Positions 26,392-35,624 of a stretch of 64,000 nucleotides of DNA are shown piece by piece. The stretch is from an uncultured Methanolobus sp. (GTDB lineage Archaea; Halobacteriota; Methanosarcinia; Methanosarcinales; Methanosarcinaceae): the NCBI RefSeq assembly GCF_963667555.1, contig NZ_OY763421.1:3117562-3181561 (forward strand). The letters are read 5' to 3'. Both the position numbers and the translations under genes were made by a program. A model generated the notes under the pieces. That model had not been told where the DNA came from and ran no database searches. It saw only the letters and a list, made by a program, of their open reading frames with translations. Positions within the stretch are counted from its first letter, which is position 1. Each line of letters starts with the position of its first letter.

Positions 26392-27274
26392 TGTCTCTTG
26401 CTTCTACGATAGCTAAAATAAAGTAGGTTGAGGTTGATGATGCCAAACCTAATAGAAGTATTTTTTTGATTAGTTCTATAGGAAATAGCAGATATAAACC
26501 ATTGAAAACAGTTTTATCTATAAAATACTGAAAACTATCATCTTCAGTATATTTATGTGTAAAATAGAGACTAGGATTGTAATCAATTGCACTACGCTCT
26601 ATTGCCACGCTGATGATATCATGATCAATCATTTCATCATAAAACTCAGCATCTATATTACTCAGAAAATTATTGACAAAGCGGTTTGAATCTGTATAAT
26701 TATTTACTATTTCTTTTATGTCTTTAATATAAAGATCATTAAAATCAGTATAAAGGATACGAGAATGAAATAGGATAGATGTTAAAGCAAGTTCTATATA
26801 TCCAAATGCACCGCCATTGATTGAAAGCTTTCCATTCTCATGAGACATGGCACCACGATGTACTCCGAAGGCATTATCAATAAAGTATTGATTAAAGAAT
26901 ATACTTCTAAAAAAATCAGAATCAAGTACCAATTTTAAGTATTTTATATCCGTTTCATCTAATCTGTGTTCATTCGGTTTTGATGTCTTTCGCATTTGAC
27001 TTATTTTCAATAGATATTCTAGAAATGGATCTATTTGAGCTTTTAATGGAACCTTGCTAATCCCTTCTCCAAGAATAAGTGCTCCCTCTAAAATTAATTT
27101 CTCTCTTGCTTTTTTGACAGGGTTTGAATTGATATTTTTCTTGCCATATATCAGCTCAATTGCTTCAGTTTGTGTTTTTGGTTCCATTGTTGCAATATAT
27201 AGTAAAGATTCTATGGAATTTGATTTTAGTTTTTCTTCAAGATATGTGCTTGTCATGAATTCATTTCCATACAC
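26384..27274 (-). CDS. Hypothetical protein with winged-helix-like N-terminus and C-terminal membrane segment
   Basis: 296 residues, not recognised. Residues about 20-75 (SLLYIATM..TQTEAIELIY..NSNPVKKAREKLILEGAL) look like a winged-helix DNA-binding domain. The last 40 residues (LYLLFPIELIKKILLLGLASSTSTYFILAIVEA) form one or two hydrophobic helices. AT-rich codon use compared with the flanking metabolic genes suggests transfer. A second start at 27256 is equally possible. Confidence 0.65.
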   Translation of the reverse strand: MYGNEFMTSTYLEEKLKSNSIESLLYIATMEPKTQTEAIELIYGKKNINSNPVKKAREKLILEGALILGEGISKVPLKAQIDPFLEYLLKISQMRKTSKPNEHRLDETDIKYLKLVLDSDFFRSIFFNQYFIDNAFGVHRGAMSHENGKLSINGGAFGYIELALTSILFHSRILYTDFNDLYIKDIKEIVNNYTDSNRFVNNFLSNIDAEFYDEMIDHDIISVAIERSAIDYNPSLYFTHKYTEDDSFQYFIDKTVFNGLYLLFPIELIKKILLLGLASSTSTYFILAIVEARDRR

Positions 27275-27426
27275 TTTTTTGAATATCTGTATGCATATAC
27301 ATTTGCTTTCTCAGATTCTCTTCCTTTATATCTCTCTATTTGTAATCTTATCTTAATAAACTTCTATGTATTGGCATACAAAAATGTGTGTGATACCTAG
27401 ACATTCCAAAAAGGAGGTATATTCCT

Positions 27427-27726
27427 TTGATAAAAAGAAAAGTTCAGAAAATAAAAAGTAGTTACTTGGTAACAATTCCTTCTCAGCTTTGTGGATTGAT
27501 GTCTATTGGTAAAGGTACCATTATGGGTATTGAGTTGAAAGATAACAAGATAATTATGTATCCAGTTAAATCAAATCAGAATACAAATGAAGTCACTGGA
27601 ATAATTTCAGGCGATTTTTCCAAATCTAATAGTTCTGTATTGAGTTACAATAACATTAGTATTAATTTGTTTATGTCTGTACATCTGGTATTATACCATA
27701 TATTATCTCTTTATTTATTCAAATAA
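27427..27726 (+). CDS. AbrB/SpoVT-like small DNA-binding protein
   Basis: 99 residues. The first 50 residues (KRKVQKIKSSYLVTIPSQL...GKGTIMGIELKDNKIIMYPV) form the swapped-hairpin AbrB motif used by transcription factors and antitoxins. The TTG start at 27427 is set by AGGAGG at 27412-27417. The C-terminal 45 residues are hydrophobic and poorly defined. It is divergent from the hypothetical winged-helix protein, and the intervening 150 bases may hold shared operators. No toxin gene is adjacent. Confidence 0.72.
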   Translation: MIKRKVQKIKSSYLVTIPSQLCGLMSIGKGTIMGIELKDNKIIMYPVKSNQNTNEVTGIISGDFSKSNSSVLSYNNISINLFMSVHLVLYHILSLYLFK

Positions 27727-27811
27727 AGCTCATAGTCCCGCAAAAAATAAAAAATAGGATGAAATGCAGCATATTGCTCATTTCGCTACTAATCAATCAA
27801 TCGTATTCAGG

Positions 27812-28435
27812 CTACCAGAAGTGTCTCCAGTCATCCTGCCAAAGGTCATTCCATCCATCCCACCAGGAGTTATCCTGTTCACTTGAATCATAGCGATCAG
27901 TGAATACATCTTGCGGTTCACTGGATTCTTCATTGATCGTCAGAGTCGTATTTGCTATAAAAACATCTATAGGATGACCTGATGGATCACTTACTATCAC
28001 ATTTTTCAGACTAATAGTTGATGTGCTTGCAGCCTGCTCTTCTGCAGTCATTGTGATACTTGCAAAAGACCCCGGTTCTATGATACTTGATGGACCCAAT
28101 ACTACACCATAAACATGTGAAAGTATTCCAGTACTGTTGTCTATGTCTCCGCAGCTGATAAATGATGGAGCTCCACTTGAATCTAAGAATTCGCCCTTAG
28201 ATACATTGTTTACCTGTATCTTTGAGCTGTCATACTCGATATCGAACTGTAATCCGGCAACCCTGGTATCCGGTATTATAATAACATCGACTGTGAAGTT
28301 ATCACCGGTTGTAACAATCTGAGTTGATGGTTTAAGTGTTACGTATGTTGCACTTGAATTGAAACAGCCAAAAACAAGAATAAATAAAAATATACCAATT
28401 ATTGTAGTGTGTTTGATGTTGTATACCCCACGCAT
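27812..28435 (-). CDS. Secreted cohesin-like protein with Trp-rich tail
   Basis: 207 residues. Signal peptide (about 1-29), then a cohesin-type beta-sandwich (about 32-168): VTLKPSTQIVTTGDNFTVDV, VAGLQFDIEYDSSKI, GDIDNSTGILSHVYG and GSFASITMTA. These match type I cohesins, which bind dockerin modules. The C-terminus is unusual, with seven tryptophans in the last 17 residues. No dockerin-bearing or other partner gene is seen nearby. There is no transmembrane anchor, so the protein may be released or held by its aromatic tail. Confidence 0.78.
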   Translation of the reverse strand: MRGVYNIKHTTIIGIFLFILVFGCFNSSATYVTLKPSTQIVTTGDNFTVDVIIIPDTRVAGLQFDIEYDSSKIQVNNVSKGEFLDSSGAPSFISCGDIDNSTGILSHVYGVVLGPSSIIEPGSFASITMTAEEQAASTSTISLKNVIVSDPSGHPIDVFIANTTLTINEESSEPQDVFTDRYDSSEQDNSWWDGWNDLWQDDWRHFW

Positions 28436-28715
28436 TTCAGTACATCAATATCTAACCATATATAATTATTTGTGTAACTAAATAATAATATATTAAGTAT
28501 GATTTGCCTCCTCTTTTTTGTATTTTTACGTATCACACATTCTTTCCTTACACGGCATACTGAAACCATCTTCATTTTCCAATAACCACCAAAGCGCAAC
28601 CATTATACCCCTGCAACCACTTTTTCACCTTATATTCAAAAAATCATAGACTATGTGGAATACTGCAACCATTAGGTGCAAATCCTGAAATATCATAGTA
28701 AAGTAAGGTATAATC

Positions 28716-29183
28716 ATGGACGTAAAAGATGTAATGAACACTGACGTTGTAACCTGTTCCTCTGAAACACCTATCAGGGAGGTAGCACAACTCCTTAAGC
28801 AGAAAAAGATCAGCGGTCTTCCGGTAGTGGATGACGGCAAGGTAGTTGGCATAGTTTCAGAAGGGGACATTCTCAAACTACTTGAGGTTCCGGAGCACAG
28901 CGGTCTGTGGCTGCCAAGTCCTTTCGAGGTTATTGAGGTTCCTATCCGCCAGTTGCTCAACTGGGAAGAGACCAAGGACATGCTTGAGGACTTCGGCTCA
29001 AAACCTGTAAAGGAAATAATGACCAAAGGTGCTTATGCAATAGGTCCTGATGCATCCATAGAGGACGCTTCAACTGTCCTCAGCAAACACAAGATAAACC
29101 GTCTTCCTGTAGTAGACGAGGACGGTACGCTTGTGGGAATTGTAACACGTGGTGACATCATCGGCGGTCTTGGGCAATTGTAA
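28716..29183 (+). CDS. Two-CBS-domain protein
   Basis: 155 residues made of two CBS modules (about 1-60 and 95-152): VKDVMNTDVVTC...KKISGLPVVDDGKVVGIVSEGDIL and VKEIMTKGAYAI...HKINRLPVVDEDGTLVGIVTRGDII. Such stand-alone pairs bind adenine nucleotides or S-adenosylmethionine and sense energy state. AAGGT lies upstream of the ATG. It is 60 bases ahead of argJ and may be cotranscribed. Confidence 0.9.
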   Translation: MDVKDVMNTDVVTCSSETPIREVAQLLKQKKISGLPVVDDGKVVGIVSEGDILKLLEVPEHSGLWLPSPFEVIEVPIRQLLNWEETKDMLEDFGSKPVKEIMTKGAYAIGPDASIEDASTVLSKHKINRLPVVDEDGTLVGIVTRGDIIGGLGQL

Positions 29184-29245
29184 GTCCGTCCAAATTCTAA
29201 CTATAACAATTACAAAATCATATTCAAAAGAATAGAAGGCATATC

Positions 29246-30430
29246 ATGAAATTCATTGAAGGCGGTATCTGTGCTGTTAAAGGCGTGCGTGCCGGTGGAA
29301 TCAAACCCGGTAAGATGGGACTGGCGATCATTCAGGCAGAAGGAAACGCTGCCGGAGCTTACACCAGGAACAAGGTCATTGCAGCTCCTCTTGTAGTAAC
29401 AAGGGAGCATATCTCAAAGACCGGCAGACTCTCAGGTGTAATAGTGAACAGCGGCAATGCCAATGCTTTCACAGGTGTCCAGGGTCTTGCTGACGCAAGG
29501 ATAATGGCATCTGCTCTCGCATCAAAACTCAATGTTAGCGAGGAGCTTATCGGAGTGGCTTCTACAGGTGTTGTAGGCCGAAAACTTGACACCGGCTGGA
29601 TTAGTGCTCACATCGATGAGGCTCTGGCTTCTATGGGCGAGGACGCTGACGCAAGCATGAAAGCAGCACGCTCTATCATGACAACCGACACAGTTCCAAA
29701 GGAAATCGCAATTGAGCTGGACTGTGGCATCCGCATAGCTGGTATTGCCAAGGGTGCTGGAATGATCGAGCCTAACATGGGTACAATGCTCGCTTTCGTT
29801 TACACCGATGCAGAAGTTCACCCTGATGTCTTACAGTCATGCCTGACAGTTGCAGTTGACAAGAGTTTCAACATGATAGTAGTAGACGGTGACACAAGCA
29901 CCAATGATATGGTCCTTGTAACAGCCACAGGTCAGTCCGGCATCACCCCTGAAATCTCAGACATCCAGGCAGGTCTTGATTATGTTCTCACAGAACTGGC
30001 AAAGATGATAGCAGTTGACGGTGAAGGTGCTACCAAACTCATAGAATCCAAGGTAACAGGAGCAGCAACAGAAGAGGATGCCCGTCTTGTAACTAAAGCA
30101 ATTGTCCGCTCTCCTCTTGTAAAATCTGCAATATTCGGTCAGGATCCTAACTGGGGACGTGTGGTAGTAGCAGCAGGTTACTCCGGTGCAAATATCATAC
30201 CTGAAAAGATATCTCTTTCATTCTCAGCAGGAACCGAGGTTGTGGAGCTTGTAAAGAACGGCGAGGTCGTCAGGAACGACGAGGAAACCCTCTCACAGTT
30301 AAAAGCCATCATGTCACAGGATGAGATTTACATCATCACCGACCTTGGTATGGGTGACAAGAGTGCAACAGCATGGGGTTGTGACCTGACGTACGATTAT
30401 GTCAGGATCAATGCTGAGTATACGACTTAA
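29246..30430 (+). CDS. argJ: Glutamate N-acetyltransferase / ornithine acetyltransferase
   Basis: Bifunctional enzyme of the cyclic arginine pathway that recycles the acetyl group between N-acetylornithine and glutamate. The autoprocessing and nucleophile site is EPNMGTMLAF, with the Thr of the G-T/M region around residue 180. It also shows SGNANAFTG and FGQDPNWGR. Length 394 matches the family. Cytoplasmic. argC lies downstream at 33073, separated by two secreted WD40-like genes, so the arginine cluster has been interrupted. Confidence 0.95.
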   Translation: MKFIEGGICAVKGVRAGGIKPGKMGLAIIQAEGNAAGAYTRNKVIAAPLVVTREHISKTGRLSGVIVNSGNANAFTGVQGLADARIMASALASKLNVSEELIGVASTGVVGRKLDTGWISAHIDEALASMGEDADASMKAARSIMTTDTVPKEIAIELDCGIRIAGIAKGAGMIEPNMGTMLAFVYTDAEVHPDVLQSCLTVAVDKSFNMIVVDGDTSTNDMVLVTATGQSGITPEISDIQAGLDYVLTELAKMIAVDGEGATKLIESKVTGAATEEDARLVTKAIVRSPLVKSAIFGQDPNWGRVVVAAGYSGANIIPEKISLSFSAGTEVVELVKNGEVVRNDEETLSQLKAIMSQDEIYIITDLGMGDKSATAWGCDLTYDYVRINAEYTT

Positions 30431-30447
30431 TTTACATTAGCAGTTTG

Positions 30448-30477
30448 AGGGAGTGATCTCCCTAATGTTCATTTTTT
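30448..30477 (+). terminator. Terminator of argJ
   Basis: Stem AGGGAG / CTCCCT with a TGAT loop (30448-30463), followed shortly by a run of T bases near 30472-30477. Confidence 0.6.
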
Positions 30478-30632
30478 ATTGATTATTTCTTTCAAATCCA
30501 CAATTTATTATGTGGATAGATATCGGAAAAATTAAATAATGTATATGGGTATGTAGAGTTGAAAATAATTTTAATATTTAATAAATCTCACTGTTCTTTT
30601 TAGCATAAACTTACACAATTGGATTAAGTAAT

Positions 30633-31792
30633 ATGGAATCACAAATGAAGACAGCCCGACTTATTTTCATGTTGATTATCTTAATCTCGCTTTTCCCTGA
30701 TGTTAAAAGTAGTTTCTTGGATAGTGTATCTTCTGCACAATCATTGGATGACTTTATTCCTGAAAAAGCAACATATGATTATGATATGATAAGCAATATT
30801 GATTGTTCTCCAGATAACAAATATGTCGCATTTGGTTGTGTAATTGATAATTCTATAGTTCTATGGGATAAAAAAAAGGAAACGGAATCTTTTGGGTATA
30901 ATGGAGTTCAAAACAGCGGAGAGATTTATATTTTAGGAAGGGAACCATACATTTATCCCGGATTGAAGTTTTCACCAGACAGTAAATATTTGTTGGTATA
31001 TTCTAGTTATTATATTCCGGAACTTATTAAGTCCCATCTCACACTGTATGATATAGAAAACAAAACCATTGTTCGGGAACATGACGTAGACAATAATGAT
31101 ATAGAAGATGTTGCTTTTTCCCCCGATGGGAAATACTATGCATCCTCTTATAAAACAGAAGAATATTCTGGGCAGTGTATTGTCAACTTGTGGGATACAA
31201 GAACCGGTGATGTTGCAAATTCTATTATTAGTGACAATTATGGTGTAAAATCTCTGACTTTTACTCCAGATGGTGAATTTATAGTCATAAGTTTTGAAGG
31301 CAATAAAGGCAGTGCAGATAGTATCGTATTCTTTGATGCAGATACAGGAACAATTCATAAGACCTTAGATGGAATTTCTGCTTTTGACTTGCAATTTTCT
31401 AATGATGGAAGCATTTTAGCAGGAGAAATGGGAATGAAAAAGGACTTTTGGTATGGGATACCAGTACCTATGATGTAATAGGTCGATTTACTGATATCGG
31501 TCTCCCTTATGATGTTTCTTTATCACCAGATGGTAAATTCCTGATGGCGGTCGACCCCTCTGCGTTAATTGTATGGGATATATCCTCAAAAAAACAAATT
31601 CTGAGAACTAAAAGCTACAAGCTGGATTATGTGGATGAATTTTATGCAGCAACTTTCTCTGCTGACGGAAAACAGATCATAGTTGGACTTGAGGCTACCG
31701 AAGATTCCATGTATTCAGTAGGAACCAAATCTGATGAGAGCATGCTGTTTATTTACAATTTCACGGAGATTGTTGAAAGTTATTACCAGTAA
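30633..31792 (+). pseudogene. Secreted WD40-like protein, frameshifted
   Basis: Paralog of the next gene. A signal peptide (MKTARLIFMLIILISLFPDVKS) is followed by WD40-type repeats (SPDNKYVAFG, SPDGKYYASS, TPDGEFIVIS). The first frame ends at 31478 after GEMGMKKDFWYG; the correct continuation GLLVWDTSTYDVIGRF lies in the -1 frame and runs to 31792. The break sits at a run of five A (31437-31441). Adding one base, or a -1 ribosomal slip there, restores a protein colinear with the intact paralog. A sequencing error in the homopolymer is also possible. Confidence 0.8.
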
Positions 31793-31874
31793 AATTAGAG
31801 ATTAGCAATATAGTAACTGCACTGACAGTAGGATTATCTTTATAATATTATTAATAGCTATAAGAATAGTAACA

Positions 31875-33002
31875 ATGAAACAACAGGTGAATACTCTTAG
31901 AGTAATCAGCACAATAATAATTCTGATTATTCTTTTTCCAGATGCAAAAGATGCATTCCTTGATATTACTTCCAGCGCCGAGTCATTAAGTGATTTTACA
32001 CCAGAAGAACTACAAGATGACTATGCATGGATAAGTGAGATGGACAACTCACCTGATGGCAGATATGTTGCTGTTTTATCTTTTCCTGACAGCCCTATAG
32101 TTTTGCGAGAAAAAGGTGGAACTAAATATTTAGTAGATGATAAAACATCCAGTATGTCAGAACTAAAATTCTCATCTGACAGTAATTATTTGTTAATCGC
32201 CTCTAATGAATACAATCCAACAAAGAAGGATTTTGATAATTCTTATCTGACACTATATAATGTTACAAACAAGTCCATAATCAGAACCCATGAAATGGAA
32301 AATAACTATATATCGGAGATGGCTTTTTCCCCAGATGGAAGATATTATGCATCACCTTATAGAAATGGCGATGATTCTGGAAAATGTGCTGTAAATATAT
32401 GGGGTGTAGAGTCAGGAGAGATTATACAGTCTATCACCAGTGAAAACTATCAAGCACAAGCTCTTACTTTTACGCAGGATAGCAAGTATTTAGTTGTAAG
32501 CTATACTGGTTCCGACCATTCTTCAAGCAATACCATGTTTTATGACATTGGTTCAGGAGATAGCTACAGGACTTTAAATCAAATTTATGCTTTTGAATTA
32601 CAGTTTTCTAATGATGGTAATATACTGGCTGGATATAATGGAAATGGTAAAGGACTTCTAGTTTGGGATACAGGCACCTATAAAACGATAGCCAAATTTA
32701 CGGATATATCCGCACCAAATGATATGTCTTTATCATCTGACGGTAAATATCTGATGGCAATTGATGACTATGCATTAATGATATGGGATATATCCACAAA
32801 AAAACAAATTTTGAGGACTAAAGTTAACAATTTAGATTATGCAGATCGATTTTATACTGCAGAATTTTCTGCAGATGGACAGCAGATTCTCATTGGACTT
32901 AAAGTTTCTGAAGATTCCATATATTCGATGAATTCTAGGGCACATAGTGGTAGAATTTTTGCCTATAATTTCACGGAGATCGTTGAAAGTTACTACGCAT
33001 AA
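31875..33002 (+). CDS. Secreted WD40-like repeat protein
   Basis: 375 residues. N-terminal signal peptide or anchor (about 8-27), then a beta-propeller of WD40-like repeats with recurring SPDGRY, SxDSxYLxV and WDxxT/S motifs, such as LLVWDTGTYKTIAKF and LMIWDISTKKQILRT. Ends FNFTEIVESYYA, as in the upstream paralog. Function unknown; probably an extracellular binding scaffold. AT-rich composition and placement between argJ and argC suggest an inserted and duplicated unit. Confidence 0.82.
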   Translation: MKQQVNTLRVISTIIILIILFPDAKDAFLDITSSAESLSDFTPEELQDDYAWISEMDNSPDGRYVAVLSFPDSPIVLREKGGTKYLVDDKTSSMSELKFSSDSNYLLIASNEYNPTKKDFDNSYLTLYNVTNKSIIRTHEMENNYISEMAFSPDGRYYASPYRNGDDSGKCAVNIWGVESGEIIQSITSENYQAQALTFTQDSKYLVVSYTGSDHSSSNTMFYDIGSGDSYRTLNQIYAFELQFSNDGNILAGYNGNGKGLLVWDTGTYKTIAKFTDISAPNDMSLSSDGKYLMAIDDYALMIWDISTKKQILRTKVNNLDYADRFYTAEFSADGQQILIGLKVSEDSIYSMNSRAHSGRIFAYNFTEIVESYYA

Positions 33003-33072
33003 AGAATGATTCGTATTTCAGAGCCGAAATATAGAATAACCATATAATCTATCAGGGTATTTGAGGAAGATA

Positions 33073-34014
33073 ATGTACAAGATATATGTGGACGGTCAAC
33101 ACGGAACGACCGGCTTACTGGTAAACGAGCGTCTGGCAAAGCATCCGGAAGTAGAGATACTTGAGATTCCATATGAAGAGCGTCACAACAGGGAACTGAG
33201 AACAAAGCTACTCAACGAGGCAGACCTTGTATTCCTGTGCCTGCCGGATGAAGCTGTAGCAGACACTGTCAATCTGGTCACAAATCCTGACACAAGGATA
33301 ATTGATGCATCCACAGCCAACCGTACAAACGATTCATGGGCTTATGGGCTGCCGGAACTCTCTGCTAAACACAGGGAGAATGTAGCAGGAGCACGCAGGG
33401 TTTCCAATCCTGGTTGTCATGCTTCAGCAGCCATAGTTGCACTTTATCCTCTCGTGGAAGAAGGTATCATTTCCAGGGAAACTGCTGTTCCATTGTTCTC
33501 CATTACCGGATATACCGGTGGCGGAAAGCAGATGATACAGACATACGAGACCACAGAAGAGCGAGCTTACAAAGCTCCAAGGCAGTATGCTCTTGGCCTG
33601 ACACACAAGCACGTTCCAGAGATAAAGGTACGTGCCGGTCTGAGCGTAAATCCGATCCTCATGCCAGTTGTTTCTAATTTCCCAAGGGGACTTGCAGTTA
33701 CATTACCTCTGTCGGTGAAGGATTTGGAAAAACCTGTAACAAAGCAGGACCTGTATGAGATCTACAAGAAGTATTTCGGTGACTCAATATTCATCCGGGT
33801 TCACGAAGCTGATGCGACAGATGACCTTGTGGACAACGGTTTTGATGTTCAGGGAAGCAACGACACCAATTATTCTGACATTTACATCTACGGCAACAAT
33901 GAGCAGATCCAGATAATCTCACGTCTGGACAACCTTGGAAAAGGTGCATCAGGTGCAGCTATACAGAATATGAACATCATGCTTGGAATGGATGAAACCA
34001 CCGGTCTCCTTTGA
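33073..34014 (+). CDS. argC: N-acetyl-gamma-glutamyl-phosphate reductase, type 2
   Basis: Reduces N-acetylglutamyl phosphate to the semialdehyde in arginine synthesis. The N-terminus YVDGQHGTTGLLVNERL, the catalytic SNPGCHASA (Cys about 116) and the GYTGGGKQMI segment belong to the short ArgC subtype (about 313 residues) best known from bacteria rather than the usual archaeal form. The start at 33073 is set by GAGG at 33063-33066; a TTG at 33061 is less likely. Terminates in a strong hairpin. Confidence 0.9.
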   Translation: MYKIYVDGQHGTTGLLVNERLAKHPEVEILEIPYEERHNRELRTKLLNEADLVFLCLPDEAVADTVNLVTNPDTRIIDASTANRTNDSWAYGLPELSAKHRENVAGARRVSNPGCHASAAIVALYPLVEEGIISRETAVPLFSITGYTGGGKQMIQTYETTEERAYKAPRQYALGLTHKHVPEIKVRAGLSVNPILMPVVSNFPRGLAVTLPLSVKDLEKPVTKQDLYEIYKKYFGDSIFIRVHEADATDDLVDNGFDVQGSNDTNYSDIYIYGNNEQIQIISRLDNLGKGASGAAIQNMNIMLGMDETTGLL

Positions 34015-34020
34015 GACTGG
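34001..34020 (+). terminator. Terminator of argC
   Basis: Stem CCGGTCTC / GAGACTGG (8 pairs including one G-T) with a CTTT loop, overlapping the argC stop and followed by T-rich DNA. Confidence 0.65.
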
Positions 34021-34133
34021 TTCTGTTATTTTGTTTTTTACTTTTACTTCGTTTCTATTCTGCTTTTTAGTTTTCTCCTATCCATCGTATATATATACTC
34101 TCTAAACATAATTAATATCAATTGGGTGAAATA

Positions 34134-35621
34134 ATGGAGATCGAGGAATGGGAGAAACGCTATTCTGAAGCTGTTTCCAATGTAAAGGAAGAGCTTGCGA
34201 ACGTACAGGGAGTATTCGTGGCTTATAACAGCAATGTCGATGCCATGAAGCATGTACGCAAGGATGACATCAAAAAGCTCACTGGTATCATCGGTTACGA
34301 GAAAGTGAGGGAAAAGATACTGGCATACCCACGTGAGATAAATGAGCCGTCTGATTTTCTGGCAAGACTAATTATCGCAATGCGTGACGGTAAAGCTGCA
34401 GAGGTTCCGACCTATACATCCGACCTGCATGAATGGCTCATGGACAACATGGTCTTTGACTCTGCACGAATGGGCGGTCAGGCAGGAATTATCTCAAACC
34501 TACTTGCAAACCTTGGCGTGAAGAACGTGATTACATATGTTCCCTGGTTGTCAAAGGATCAGGCGGACTATTTTGTAGATTCTCCCAACCTGAAACATCC
34601 TGTAATAGAGAATGGAAAGCTCTATCTCAAACACCCGAAGGAAGCATACGACCCTAATCAGAAACCTAAGATCAACTGGATCCTTGAATTCTCCAAAGGT
34701 ATGAGTTTCCGTTGTTCAGGCGAAGAATTCGTGGTCCCAAGAGACAACCGGCTCATTGTTTCATCAAGACCAAAATGGCTTCGCATCGACATGAGTCCTG
34801 AAATGTACGAGCAGTTATCAGATATCAGGGAAGACATAGACGGCGCTATACTTTCAGGTTACCAGATGATCAGGGAAGAATATGATGACGGCACCACATA
34901 CAAGGATTATGTGCAGCGTGCTGTGAGTGTCATTGAACGCCTGAAAGGCTGTAATCCTCAGATGCGTCTTCATGTGGAATTCACATCAATACAGAACAAG
35001 GTTATCCGCAAAGCCTTGCTCACGGAAATTGTAAAAAAGCATGTAACTTCTCTTGGTCTTGACACAGTAGAAGTTGCAAATGCTCTAAATGTTCTTGGTT
35101 ATGAGGAACTGGCATATTCTGTAATCAACAAAGGTGAGAACAGCATAGTTTCACTTTACGAAGGCTCTGTAATGTTACTCAAAGAACTGGAGCTTCAGAG
35201 AGTACATATCCATTCCCTCGGTTTCTACATATGTGTGGTTTCAAAAGACCATCCTTTGGATGCAGATGCGCATCGTCAGGCACTGCTTTTTGCATCAGCA
35301 GTGGCAGCAACGAAGGCTGCAGCCGGCAATATTACAGAGCTAGATGACATAGATATTGGTCTTAGAGTACCGGTTTATGACCAGGGTTACAGGGACCTGA
35401 TAGAACTTGAAAAGCATCTGGTCAGGAACAATATCTGTTCAGCCGAAGATTTCGAGGACGGCTGCATAAGTGCACTTGACCATAACCTGATAATCGTTCC
35501 TTCCAAGGTTGTAAAGGATCCTGTTGCAACTGTAGGAATAGGTGATGCAATTTCAGCAGGTGCTTTTGTTGCGTTACTGGCAAAAATGCCAAAAATAAAC
35601 GTATGCAGAATAACGGAGTAA
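34134..35621 (+). CDS. pfkC: ADP-dependent phosphofructokinase/glucokinase
   Basis: Phosphorylates fructose-6-phosphate and/or glucose using ADP in the modified archaeal Embden-Meyerhof pathway. 495 residues in the ADP_PFK_GK ribokinase-like fold: N-terminal AYNSNVDAMKHV substrate motif, GGQAGIISNLLANLG, a middle region with AILSGYQM, and the C-terminal VATVGIGDAISAGAF with catalytic Asp in GIGD. Start at 34134 is preceded by GGGTGA. It is followed three bases later by a diverged paralog, so the two are cotranscribed. Confidence 0.92.
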   Translation: MEIEEWEKRYSEAVSNVKEELANVQGVFVAYNSNVDAMKHVRKDDIKKLTGIIGYEKVREKILAYPREINEPSDFLARLIIAMRDGKAAEVPTYTSDLHEWLMDNMVFDSARMGGQAGIISNLLANLGVKNVITYVPWLSKDQADYFVDSPNLKHPVIENGKLYLKHPKEAYDPNQKPKINWILEFSKGMSFRCSGEEFVVPRDNRLIVSSRPKWLRIDMSPEMYEQLSDIREDIDGAILSGYQMIREEYDDGTTYKDYVQRAVSVIERLKGCNPQMRLHVEFTSIQNKVIRKALLTEIVKKHVTSLGLDTVEVANALNVLGYEELAYSVINKGENSIVSLYEGSVMLLKELELQRVHIHSLGFYICVVSKDHPLDADAHRQALLFASAVAATKAAAGNITELDDIDIGLRVPVYDQGYRDLIELEKHLVRNNICSAEDFEDGCISALDHNLIIVPSKVVKDPVATVGIGDAISAGAFVALLAKMPKINVCRITE

Positions 35622-35624
35622 TCA

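Noticed and set aside
27275-27426. Toxin-antitoxin locus around the AbrB-like gene
   Set aside because: No toxin-like gene is adjacent; the divergent neighbour is a membrane-tailed protein with no toxin motif.
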